Shown here piece after piece: positions 7,145-11,887 of a stretch of 11,887 nucleotides of DNA. The stretch's first letter is position 1; every line of letters begins with the position of its first letter. Below the pieces are notes generated by a model. That model had not been told where the DNA came from. It did not search any database and saw only the letters and a program-made list of their open reading frames with translations. A program made the translations under genes and the position numbers. Location: assembly GCA_934754855.1 (NCBI GenBank), contig CAKVJR010000041.1, positions 1-11,887 of the forward strand, given 5' to 3'. Source of the stretch: an uncultured Candidatus Melainabacteria bacterium (GTDB lineage: Bacteria > Cyanobacteriota > Vampirovibrionia > Gastranaerophilales > Gastranaerophilaceae).

Positions 7145-8227
7145 TTAACCTTGTTTCAGATATTTTGAATCTTTAATTTTCATTGCAAAATACGGAACGT
7201 TACCGTCTTTCGAGCGAATGAACAAAACGAACGGTTTATTGAAATAGTAAAGTTTTTGCGGTTCATGCGGTCTTAAAGCGGTTGTTCTGATTCCCATCAT
7301 TGCTTCGTTTTTGATTTTTGCACCCGTATTATCGAGGCTGAATTCAATGACTTCAAGTGCTGTATCGATAACGATATTGCTGCCGACAATCGGTTTGCCC
7401 GTCAATTCGTTATAATTGATTTCCTTTGTAAAATCGATGAACGGAACGAGCAATTTTGAATTTTTGTCAAAATCCAAACTCATATTTTTCGACAATTTTT
7501 CGGCATAAAATTTATCCCAAATTGCCAAAACGGGTTCATCAGATTCCGAAGTCAACAAAATAATTTCGTCGCCTGTTTTCGTCAAAAGTCTTACGGCGTA
7601 ATCGTTTTTGTCATTGTAATAAACAGGAATTACCTGATGAGCAAATTTGCTTTGATTTTTCATAGTTCCAAACATTTTGTAGTAAGTTGTTGATTTTTTT
7701 TCCGAAATAAAAGGCACAGGCGGAAGTTGCTCAAAAACTTTCGGGAAATATATGTCTTTTTTGAACATACAATACAAAACTTTATGAACTTTGTCATCTT
7801 TTTTAAGCCAAGAAACTCTATCGAGTAATTGACTTTTTTCGTTAAATTTTTTCTTTAAATCTTTTTCAATGGTCTTTTTGGTTTTGACCGTTTGAGGAGC
7901 GATTGTTTTGTAATAATCCTTTTCGGACAACATTTTATCCGTCAAACGTTTTTGGTTGAATTCATCAACAATCTGAGGATTTCCGCCGACAAATTCGACT
8001 TTGTGTCCGATAACTTTATCAGAAAAATCGTTCCAAATTAACTGAAATGCAGGCGTGAAAAAATCCTGAAATTGATTATATTCATTCATTTTAACCGTTT
8101 CCTTCGCTTTTTCGCTCTTCGTCGGAAAAGCATCAACCCTGTTTCTATCCGTCAATTTTCCGCAGCCTGCCAAAAGTATCAACGAAAAAATTGCAACAGA
8201 TGCAACCGTAAAAATAGTTTTCTTCAT
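7145..8227 (-). CDS. lipoprotein with divergent serpin-like C-terminal half
   Basis: The protein has 360 residues. A lipoprotein signal peptide is clear: MKK, a hydrophobic stretch (5-19) and lipobox LAGC with Cys22. Gly at +2 gives no inner-membrane retention signal under the E. coli rule. The C-terminal half follows the serpin order. It has a strand-like segment around KVLYCMF (149-155) and PVPF (170-173), YKMFG (183-187), and VPFIDF (261-266) where serpins have their LPKF strand. A DNTGAK segment (299-304) follows, like the reactive-loop hinge E-x-G-T. FNKPFVLFI (329-337) then matches the conserved distal serpin motif. Total length suits a serpin (350-400). The hinge lacks the small residues at P12-P9 expected in inhibitors (I, K, N, E are found), and the stretch before residue 145 fits poorly. 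It may therefore be a non-inhibitory or highly divergent member. AAGGAG precedes the ATG, 20 nt behind the acyltransferase gene, so the two are cotranscribed. Confidence 0.6.
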   Translation of the reverse strand: MKKTIFTVASVAIFSLILLAGCGKLTDRNRVDAFPTKSEKAKETVKMNEYNQFQDFFTPAFQLIWNDFSDKVIGHKVEFVGGNPQIVDEFNQKRLTDKMLSEKDYYKTIAPQTVKTKKTIEKDLKKKFNEKSQLLDRVSWLKKDDKVHKVLYCMFKKDIYFPKVFEQLPPVPFISEKKSTTYYKMFGTMKNQSKFAHQVIPVYYNDKNDYAVRLLTKTGDEIILLTSESDEPVLAIWDKFYAEKLSKNMSLDFDKNSKLLVPFIDFTKEINYNELTGKPIVGSNIVIDTALEVIEFSLDNTGAKIKNEAMMGIRTTALRPHEPQKLYYFNKPFVLFIRSKDGNVPYFAMKIKDSKYLKQG

Positions 8228-8247
8228 ATTTTCTCCTTATTTTCGGG

Positions 8248-8979
8248 CTAAAACCACGAAACTACCGATTTTGACTTGTGTCTGTTGACAATACCTGTCT
8301 TGTAATATTGCTTGAAATTCTTGTCTAAGTCTTCGTTAAGTCGTTTAATCTCATTTTCTACTTTTAAACGAATTTGCTCCATTAATTCATCATCCGCATC
8401 AGCAGGAACATCAATCGGTTCACCGTATAATGAAACCGTCTTTGAATGAACAATCGGAATTTGCAACTTATCCCAAGAGTTTACCGTAAAAGTAAACAAC
8501 GGCGTGGTTTTCCAAGCCATCGGAACAATCTTCGCTCCGCCTAACTTAGCAATCTCAACACAACCTTTTTTGACAACTCCGACAGGACCTCTCGGACCGT
8601 CAACAGCCAAAAATGCCGACGCTCCCGCCTTAACCTTGTCTATCATTTCAAGTGCAGCAGCAGCCCCGCCTCGTTTTGAAGAACCTCGAACTGCGTTAAT
8701 TCCGACTCTTCCGCCCGCTTCCGCAACTAAATCGCCATCTCGAGAATAACTAATCATTGAATATAAATTTTCACGATTTAAAACAGCATAAGCACCGCAC
8801 TGCTGCGAGTGCATAATCGCAAAAACATACTTCTTTCCGTCTGACATATCAGGGTGATTTACGTTCTTGAATACAACACAATATGAGTTAATTAAAAATA
8901 AAACTTGTCCGAAAAAACAACCTACTCTCGAAAGAAGGTACTTTTTTAATGATTCGTTTTTATCTCTTTTTCGTGCCAT
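8248..8979 (-). CDS. DUF374-type lysophospholipid acyltransferase family protein
   Basis: The protein has 243 residues. Conserved blocks are HSQQ (H57), ISYSRDGDLVAE (76-87), RGSSKRGG (98-105), AVDGPRGP (125-132) and IVPMAW (151-156), in the order typical of DUF374/LPLAT-like proteins. The family lies near lipid A and lysophospholipid acyltransferases and is expected to act on a lipid at the cytoplasmic face of the membrane. Hydrophobic residues 21-37 may anchor it. The substrate is unknown. I chose ATG 8979 because GAGGGTGAT lies directly before it. The in-frame ATG at 9018 lies inside the rplA terminator hairpin and would not be translated from a separate transcript. TATACT (9000-8995) could be a -10 box but has no good -35, so read-through from rplA is the alternative. 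The serpin-like lipoprotein gene follows after 20 nt. Confidence 0.85.
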   Translation of the reverse strand: MARKRDKNESLKKYLLSRVGCFFGQVLFLINSYCVVFKNVNHPDMSDGKKYVFAIMHSQQCGAYAVLNRENLYSMISYSRDGDLVAEAGGRVGINAVRGSSKRGGAAAALEMIDKVKAGASAFLAVDGPRGPVGVVKKGCVEIAKLGGAKIVPMAWKTTPLFTFTVNSWDKLQIPIVHSKTVSLYGEPIDVPADADDELMEQIRLKVENEIKRLNEDLDKNFKQYYKTGIVNRHKSKSVVSWF

Positions 8980-9005
8980 ATCACCCTCGTTATTAGTATA
9001 AAAAA

Positions 9006-9033
9006 TGCGGCAAGGCATAAATGTCTTGCCGCA
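9006..9033 (-). terminator. intrinsic terminator after rplA
   Basis: TGCGGCAAG (9006-9014) and CTTGCCGCA (9025-9033) pair over 9 bp, with T-runs on the minus strand following the stem. It sits 12 nt after the rplA stop and closes the rpmG-to-rplA operon. Confidence 0.93.
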
Positions 9034-9045
9034 AAAAATTTAGAA

Positions 9046-9774
9046 CTATGCGTTCAAATATGATTTTACTTCGTTGGGAAGGTTTTTAGCATCTAATTTG
9101 ATGCCGGGTCCCATCGTAGTAGTCAAGTAAACTGATTTGAGGTATGTACCTTTTGCTGCTGACGGTTTTGCTTTGATAATCGCTTCAGCAAATGTTACAA
9201 AGTTTTTCATCAAATCTTCAGTCGAGAATTGTGCTTTTCCAACGGGGCAGTGAATCATACCTTGCTTATCAGCACGGAATTCAACTTTACCTGCTTTGGC
9301 ATCTTTAACTGCTTTAGCAACATCCATTGTAACAGTACCTGTTTTCGGGTTCGGCATCAAGCCTTTAGGACCCAAAACACGACCTAATTTACCTAACATA
9401 GGCATGCAATCAGGAGTTGCAATCAATGTGTCAAATTCAAACCAGCCGCCCGAAATTTTTTCAATGATTTCTTCTGCTCCTGCTTCATCAGCACCTGCTT
9501 CTTTCGCTTCACTTGCCTTAGGTCCTTTTGCAATAACGCAAACACGAACTGTTTTACCCAAACCTGCCGGAAGTACTACCGTGCTTCTGATTTGTTGGTC
9601 AGCGTGCTTAACGTCGATACCTAAACGCATGTGGCATTCAACCGTTTCGTTGAATTTGGAAACTTCGCTTGATACTTTTTGAAGCATTTTGATTGCTTCA
9701 AGTGCTGATGACGGTTGTTCAAAACCTTCCATCAACTCTTGTATTTTTTGTTGTTTTTTTGTTAATTTTGACAT
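9046..9774 (-). CDS. rplA: 50S ribosomal protein L1
   Basis: The protein has 242 residues, slightly longer than E. coli L1 (234). It has the family core: KHADQQIRSTVVLPAGLGK near 56-74, then GKLGRVLGPKGLMPNPKTGTV (about 127-147), the L1 RNA-binding signature, and GTYLKSVYLTTTMGPG near the end. L1 forms the L1 stalk of the large subunit and ejects E-site tRNA. In E. coli it also represses translation of its own rplK-rplA mRNA. AAAGGAG lies about 6 nt before the ATG, directly behind a hairpin element that is repeated in front of rplK. A terminator follows immediately, so rplJ and rplL are not downstream as they are in most bacteria. Confidence 0.98.
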   Translation of the reverse strand: MSKLTKKQQKIQELMEGFEQPSSALEAIKMLQKVSSEVSKFNETVECHMRLGIDVKHADQQIRSTVVLPAGLGKTVRVCVIAKGPKASEAKEAGADEAGAEEIIEKISGGWFEFDTLIATPDCMPMLGKLGRVLGPKGLMPNPKTGTVTMDVAKAVKDAKAGKVEFRADKQGMIHCPVGKAQFSTEDLMKNFVTFAEAIIKAKPSAAKGTYLKSVYLTTTMGPGIKLDAKNLPNEVKSYLNA

Positions 9775-9780
9775 TTTAAT

Positions 9781-9822
9781 CTCCTTTCGCGGTACAAACG
9801 GGAGTCACCCCTTCCGCTTATT
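9781..9822 (-). repeat. leader hairpin element, copy A (rplK-rplA gap)
   Basis: These 42 nt match copy B at 10252-10293 at 39 positions. On the minus strand it folds as an outer stem GCGG/CCGC and an inner stem GGGG/UCCC, separated by an unequal internal loop (AA against GUUUGUA). The ribosome binding site AAAGGAG follows the outer stem directly. The element begins within the rplK stop codon and fills almost the whole intergenic gap. The three differences from copy B are all in the hairpin tip. It may be an L1-binding autoregulatory site. Confidence 0.7.
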
Positions 9823-10246
9823 AATCAACTACGGTTACACCCATTGCCTTGCAAGAGCCTTTAATCATTTCTACTGCTGCATCAAGAGTTGTTGCGTTTA
9901 AATCGTCCATCTTGATTTTTGCAATGTCTTCTAATTGTGCTCTCGTAATTTGACCAACTTTAACTTTGTTGGGGGTAGCAGAACCGCTTTGAAGGTTGAT
10001 TGCTTTCTTAATAAGAACTGCTGCCGGAGGTGATTTTGTTACGAATGTGAATGATCTGTCTTCGTAAACATCAATAACTACCGGAATAATGTAGCCTGCT
10101 TGTGATTCTGTTTTAGCGTTGAATTGCTTACAGAATTCCATGATGTTAACACCGTGTTGACCTAATGCCGGACCTACCGGAGGTGACGGGTTAGCCTTGC
10201 CGGCTTGAATTTGTAGTTTGATTTTTCCTACTACTTTTTTTGCCAT
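9821..10246 (-). CDS. rplK: 50S ribosomal protein L11
   Basis: The protein has 141 residues, the usual length for L11. The N-terminal domain shows KIKLQIQAGKANPSPPVGPALGQHGVNIM (8-36) with the flexible Pro-rich segment. The C-terminal RNA-binding domain includes KVGQITRAQLEDIAKIKM (96-113) and the conserved end AVEMIKGSCKAMGVTV. L11 binds the GTPase-centre region of 23S rRNA and is needed for RelA activation where RelA exists. AAAGGAG precedes the ATG, immediately after copy B of the leader hairpin. It is cotranscribed with nusG upstream and rplA downstream. Confidence 0.98.
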   Translation of the reverse strand: MAKKVVGKIKLQIQAGKANPSPPVGPALGQHGVNIMEFCKQFNAKTESQAGYIIPVVIDVYEDRSFTFVTKSPPAAVLIKKAINLQSGSATPNKVKVGQITRAQLEDIAKIKMDDLNATTLDAAVEMIKGSCKAMGVTVVD

Positions 10247-10251
10247 GTTTT

Positions 10252-10293
10252 CTCCTTTCGCGGTACAAACGGGTCTGACCCCTTCCGCTTATT
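10252..10293 (-). repeat. leader hairpin element, copy B (nusG-rplK gap)
   Basis: This is the second copy of the 42-nt element, with the same GCGG/CCGC outer stem. Its inner stem is GGGU-CAG-ACCC, which still pairs although three tip bases differ from copy A. The ribosome binding site of rplK follows directly. Conserved arms with a changed but foldable tip point to selection on RNA structure. Confidence 0.7.
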
Positions 10294-10300
10294 TTTACGC

Positions 10301-10312
10301 AACCTTTCGGTT
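10301..10312 (-). other. small GNRA-capped hairpin at the nusG stop codon
   Basis: On the minus strand AACC-GAAA-GGTT forms a 4-bp stem with a GAAA tetraloop, overlapping the nusG stop codon (10313-10311). No T-tract follows, so it is not a typical terminator. It may stabilise or separate mRNA segments. Confidence 0.35.
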
Positions 10313-10931
10313 ATACTTTTTGTATTTGTTTGTATTCAAGTTCAACAGGGGTTTCTCTGCCGAAAATGGATACTGTCGCTCTGAGTTTCGATTTATCAGG
10401 ATATACTTCCGTGATAATTCCATCAAAGTCTGAGAACGGTCCTGATATAATCTTAACTTTATCTCCGACTTTAACGTCAAGTTCAACCTTCGCAACCGTT
10501 GTTTGTGTTTTGTATAAGATTTTCTTAATTTCACTATCCTTAACAGGTATAGGTTTAAGTCTTTTTGAATTTTCTTTTGCTCCCGCACTGATGAATTTTG
10601 TAACACCTGCGGTGTGTCTTACGACATACCAACTGTCTTCGTCCAAAATCATCTCAACAAGAACGTATCCGGGGTAAATCTTTTCTTCACGTTCTGTCTT
10701 CTTTCCGTCTTTAATCTTTGTAACGGGTTTTTGCGGAACTTCTACACGGAAAATCTTTTCTCCCATGTTCATATATTCAATACGTTTTTCAAGGTTTGTT
10801 TTTACCTTGTTTTCGTATCCTGAATATGTGTGAACAACGTACCATCTTTTCTTAGGCATTTTGTCTTTCTTTTCCGCTACGGGTTCAACGACTTCGTTAT
10901 TCAATTGATTTTCGTTATTTTCAGTAGTCAT
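10311..10931 (-). CDS. nusG: transcription elongation/termination factor NusG
   Basis: The protein has 206 residues. The NGN domain begins at KKRWYVVHTYSGYENKV (about 27-43) and includes YPGYVLVEM (about 87-95) and VRHTAGVTKFI (about 103-113). The KOW domain is at VGDKVKIISGPFSDFDG (about 154-170), ending with VELEYKQIQKV. NusG binds RNA polymerase, affects pausing and links to Rho or ribosomal protein S10. The first 24 residues are an acidic/polar extension. ATG 10931 has AGGA about 10 nt upstream. An alternative start at Met25 (10859) has only a poor ribosome binding site, so the longer form is preferred but not certain. The gene sits 30 nt after secE in the usual secE-nusG-rplK-rplA order. 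Confidence 0.97.
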   Translation of the reverse strand: MTTENNENQLNNEVVEPVAEKKDKMPKKRWYVVHTYSGYENKVKTNLEKRIEYMNMGEKIFRVEVPQKPVTKIKDGKKTEREEKIYPGYVLVEMILDEDSWYVVRHTAGVTKFISAGAKENSKRLKPIPVKDSEIKKILYKTQTTVAKVELDVKVGDKVKIISGPFSDFDGIITEVYPDKSKLRATVSIFGRETPVELEYKQIQKV

Positions 10932-10961
10932 TTTTTATAAATCCTGTCTTTTATTCCGGAA

Positions 10962-11174
10962 CTATACTTTCGGTATAAAGCCCAAAAGCCATTGGAACAA
11001 CAAATCAAGCGACAAAATCATTATCGTGAATATTGCCGTTATGATTATTACCTGTATCGTTTCAGCAATGACTTGTTGCTTCGACGGCCAAGTAATCTTG
11101 CCCCATTCCGACTTAACACCTTTCAAATATACTTTTAAGTTTTCGGTAAAATTACCGTTGCTTGATTCTGCCAT
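10962..11174 (-). CDS. secE: preprotein translocase subunit SecE
   Basis: The protein has 70 residues, the short single-membrane-span form found in most bacteria. The amphipathic helix holds the SecE signature EWGKITWPSKQQV (24-36), followed by one membrane helix (about 41-62). SecE clamps SecY in the SecYEG channel. I chose ATG 11174, with GAGG 5 nt upstream. An in-frame ATG at 11225 would place the first 17 codons inside the tRNA-Trp gene and is not credible. The neighbours, tRNA-Trp upstream and nusG downstream, are as in most bacteria. Confidence 0.95.
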   Translation of the reverse strand: MAESSNGNFTENLKVYLKGVKSEWGKITWPSKQQVIAETIQVIIITAIFTIMILSLDLLFQWLLGFIPKV

Positions 11175-11195
11175 TGTTCCTCTATTTCTATAAAT

Positions 11196-11268
11196 CGCGC
11201 CCTGAAGGACTCGAACCCTCGACATCCGGTTTTGGAGACCGACGTTCTACCAACTGAACTAAGGACGC
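11196..11268 (-). tRNA. trnW: tRNA-Trp (anticodon CCA)
   Basis: This is a 73-nt cloverleaf on the minus strand. The acceptor stem is GCGTCCT/AGGGCGC with one G-U pair and discriminator G73, as expected for bacterial tRNA-Trp. The anticodon stem is TCGGT/ACCGG with loop CTCCAAA, giving anticodon CCA. The T arm is GAGGG-TTCGAGT-CCTTC. No CCA tail is encoded, so CCA must be added enzymatically. It lies between rpmG and secE and must be cut out of the common transcript. Confidence 0.97.
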
Positions 11269-11282
11269 TCTTTATAATAAAC

Positions 11283-11450
11283 TTATTTTGTTTCTTTGTG
11301 AGTTGTATGCTTTTTGCATCTCGGGCAATACTTGTTCAACTCAAGTCTTTCCTTGATGTTCTTCTTGTTTTTAGTAGTGGTGTAATTTCTTTCTTTGCAT
11401 TCTTCACATGCCATTACGACCATTTTATCTACTTTTCCTTTAATACCCAT
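11283..11450 (-). CDS. rpmG: 50S ribosomal protein L33
   Basis: The protein has 55 residues, starting MGIKGKVDKMVVMACEEC. It contains CEEC (15-18) and CPRC (42-45), two CxxC pairs that bind zinc, together with RNYTTTKNK (21-29) and a KKHTTHKETK end. This is the zinc-binding (C+) form of L33. AAGGTG lies before ATG 11450. The stop is 14 nt before the tRNA-Trp gene. It is the first gene after the strong promoter at 11541-11568 and opens the rpmG-trnW-secE-nusG-rplK-rplA operon. Confidence 0.95.
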   Translation of the reverse strand: MGIKGKVDKMVVMACEECKERNYTTTKNKKNIKERLELNKYCPRCKKHTTHKETK

Positions 11451-11476
11451 AATTTCACCTTCTGTGTTCTTTTCTT

Positions 11477-11536
11477 ATACAAGACATACCAAATCCATAG
11501 AATATTTCTATTCTACTTAAAAAAGATTTCTTGTAT
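11477..11536 (-). promoter_or_regulatory. structured 5' leader of the rpmG operon
   Basis: Three nested stems can form on the minus strand. The outer one is ATACAAGA-type (11529-11536 with 11477-11484, 8 bp). The middle one is AATC/GATT (11525-11528 with 11492-11495). The inner one is TAGAATA-GAAA-TATTCTA (11498-11515), with 7 bp and a GNRA tetraloop. The predicted transcript starts almost at the outer arm, so the structure would occupy the first ~58 nt of the mRNA. It lies 26 nt before the rpmG start codon and has no terminator-like T-run. Confidence 0.5.
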
Positions 11537-11540
11537 GTAA

Positions 11541-11568
11541 ATCATAAAACAAACATACAATTTGTCAA
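11541..11568 (-). promoter_or_regulatory. promoter of the rpmG-trnW-secE-nusG-rplK-rplA operon
   Basis: On the minus strand TTGACA (11568-11563) is a perfect -35 box. After a 16-nt spacer comes TATGAT (11546-11541), a 5/6 match to the -10 box. The start is predicted near 11534, giving a leader of about 84 nt. This is the best promoter match in the window, fitting a highly expressed ribosomal operon. Confidence 0.85.
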
Positions 11569-11617
11569 AGTCCCTTTTTTCAAACTTTACGAAAATTTAA
11601 AAACAGAGTTTGCTCGA

Positions 11618-11887
11618 CTATTTTATTATCTCGATTTTTGATGCTTCAAGTTCGATTGACTTGAAATCACGGTCAACATCTCCCGAAATTCTTACCCTGT
11701 TCTTCGGCGTTACCGTTATATTCATCAGCAATTCATCGTCAATTTCAACTACAATAGACGATTTGCCCGATTGTACAAGATATTTTTCATTTCCGACCTG
11801 CTTCACGATATTTCCCTCAATCGTCACAAACGAGTCATCAGGCATCTTTAAAACCTTTTCAACACTCGTTATTGCAGTCTGCTCTGT
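11618..11887 (-). CDS. BOF/YgiW-type OB-fold protein (5' part cut by window edge)
   Basis: There are 89 codons in frame from the window edge to the TAG stop at 11620-11618. The pattern S-V-x-K-V-L-K-M-P-D-D, FVTIEGNIVKQVG, YLVQ, IVVEIDD, VTPKNRVRISGDVDRDF and IELEASKIEII is the full OB-fold of the BOF (YgiW/YdeI, formerly DUF388) family. Members are usually small periplasmic proteins with a signal peptide, linked to stress tolerance. The signal peptide would lie beyond the edge and is not seen. An internal ATG at 11845 is unlikely to be the start, because the family motif begins about 7 codons upstream of it. No clear terminator is found between this gene and the rpmG promoter. Confidence 0.8.
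   Translation of the reverse strand, partial: TEQTAITSVEKVLKMPDDSFVTIEGNIVKQVGNEKYLVQSGKSSIVVEIDDELLMNITVTPKNRVRISGDVDRDFKSIELEASKIEIIK

Noticed and set aside
8980..9018. Upstream start for the DUF374 acyltransferase
   Set aside because: The ATG is in the loop of the rplA terminator hairpin. The start at 8979 has a proper ribosome binding site.
9296..9682. 128-codon plus-strand open frame
   Set aside because: It is antisense to rplA, with no family resemblance.
11175..11225. Extended N-terminus of SecE
   Set aside because: The added codons fall inside the tRNA-Trp gene, and the 70-residue form has a good ribosome binding site and the normal family length.
11232..11540. 102-codon plus-strand open frame
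   Set aside because: It runs antisense through tRNA-Trp, rpmG and the operon leader, all of which are well supported on the other strand.
11590..11617. Terminator after the BOF/YgiW gene
   Set aside because: Only a 3-bp GAG/CTC stem precedes the T-run, which is too weak to call.
1..11887. CRISPR array, insertion sequence or prophage
   Set aside because: There are no regularly spaced repeats, transposase or phage genes. The only direct repeat pair of note is the rplK/rplA leader element.

Overview
All recognisable genes in this window lie on the minus strand, so transcription runs from high to low coordinates. Base composition is AT-rich, the standard code is used, and most genes have clear AGGAG-type ribosome binding sites. 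The gene set suggests a strictly fermentative anaerobe with a Gram-negative style envelope. It includes a sensory-type [FeFe] hydrogenase module, AdhE, an ArnT-type lipid-linked glycosyltransferase, a DUF374 acyltransferase and a periplasmic BOF/YgiW-type protein. A gut lineage such as Gastranaerophilales (Vampirovibrionia/Melainabacteria) fits well. Elusimicrobia or another anaerobic group is not excluded, because no marker phylogeny could be run.

Right part (about 9046-11887), in transcription order: the 3' part of a BOF/YgiW OB-fold gene, a strong promoter with a foldable leader, rpmG (55 codons), tRNA-Trp(CCA), secE, nusG, rplK, rplA and an intrinsic terminator. This is the conserved translation/secretion/transcription cluster. 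Here it ends after rplA, with no rplJ-rplL-rpoBC behind it. Two nearly identical 42-nt hairpin-forming elements sit immediately in front of the ribosome binding sites of rplK and rplA.

Middle part (about 5337-8979): a two-gene unit encodes a DUF374-type lysophospholipid acyltransferase and a lipoprotein. The C-terminal half of the lipoprotein reads like a divergent serpin. A terminator follows, then a monocistronic membrane glycosyltransferase of the ArnT/PMT group with its own terminator.

Left part (1-5300): adhE (bifunctional acetaldehyde-CoA/alcohol dehydrogenase) stands alone. It has a good promoter, several inverted repeats upstream that look like operators, and a perfect 14-bp stem terminator. 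Behind it is a tightly overlapping three-gene unit: a thioredoxin-like [2Fe-2S] ferredoxin, a HydS-type [FeFe] hydrogenase with a C-terminal PAS domain, and a SpoIIE-type Ser/Thr phosphatase cut by the window edge. The likely logic is redox or H2 sensing passed to a phosphatase, next to the main ethanol-forming enzyme that disposes of reducing equivalents.

The most unusual items are the serpin-like lipoprotein, the paired rplK/rplA leader elements, the structured rpmG leader, the loss of the rplA-rplJ linkage, and the operator-like sites at adhE. No mobile elements, CRISPR arrays or plus-strand genes were found.
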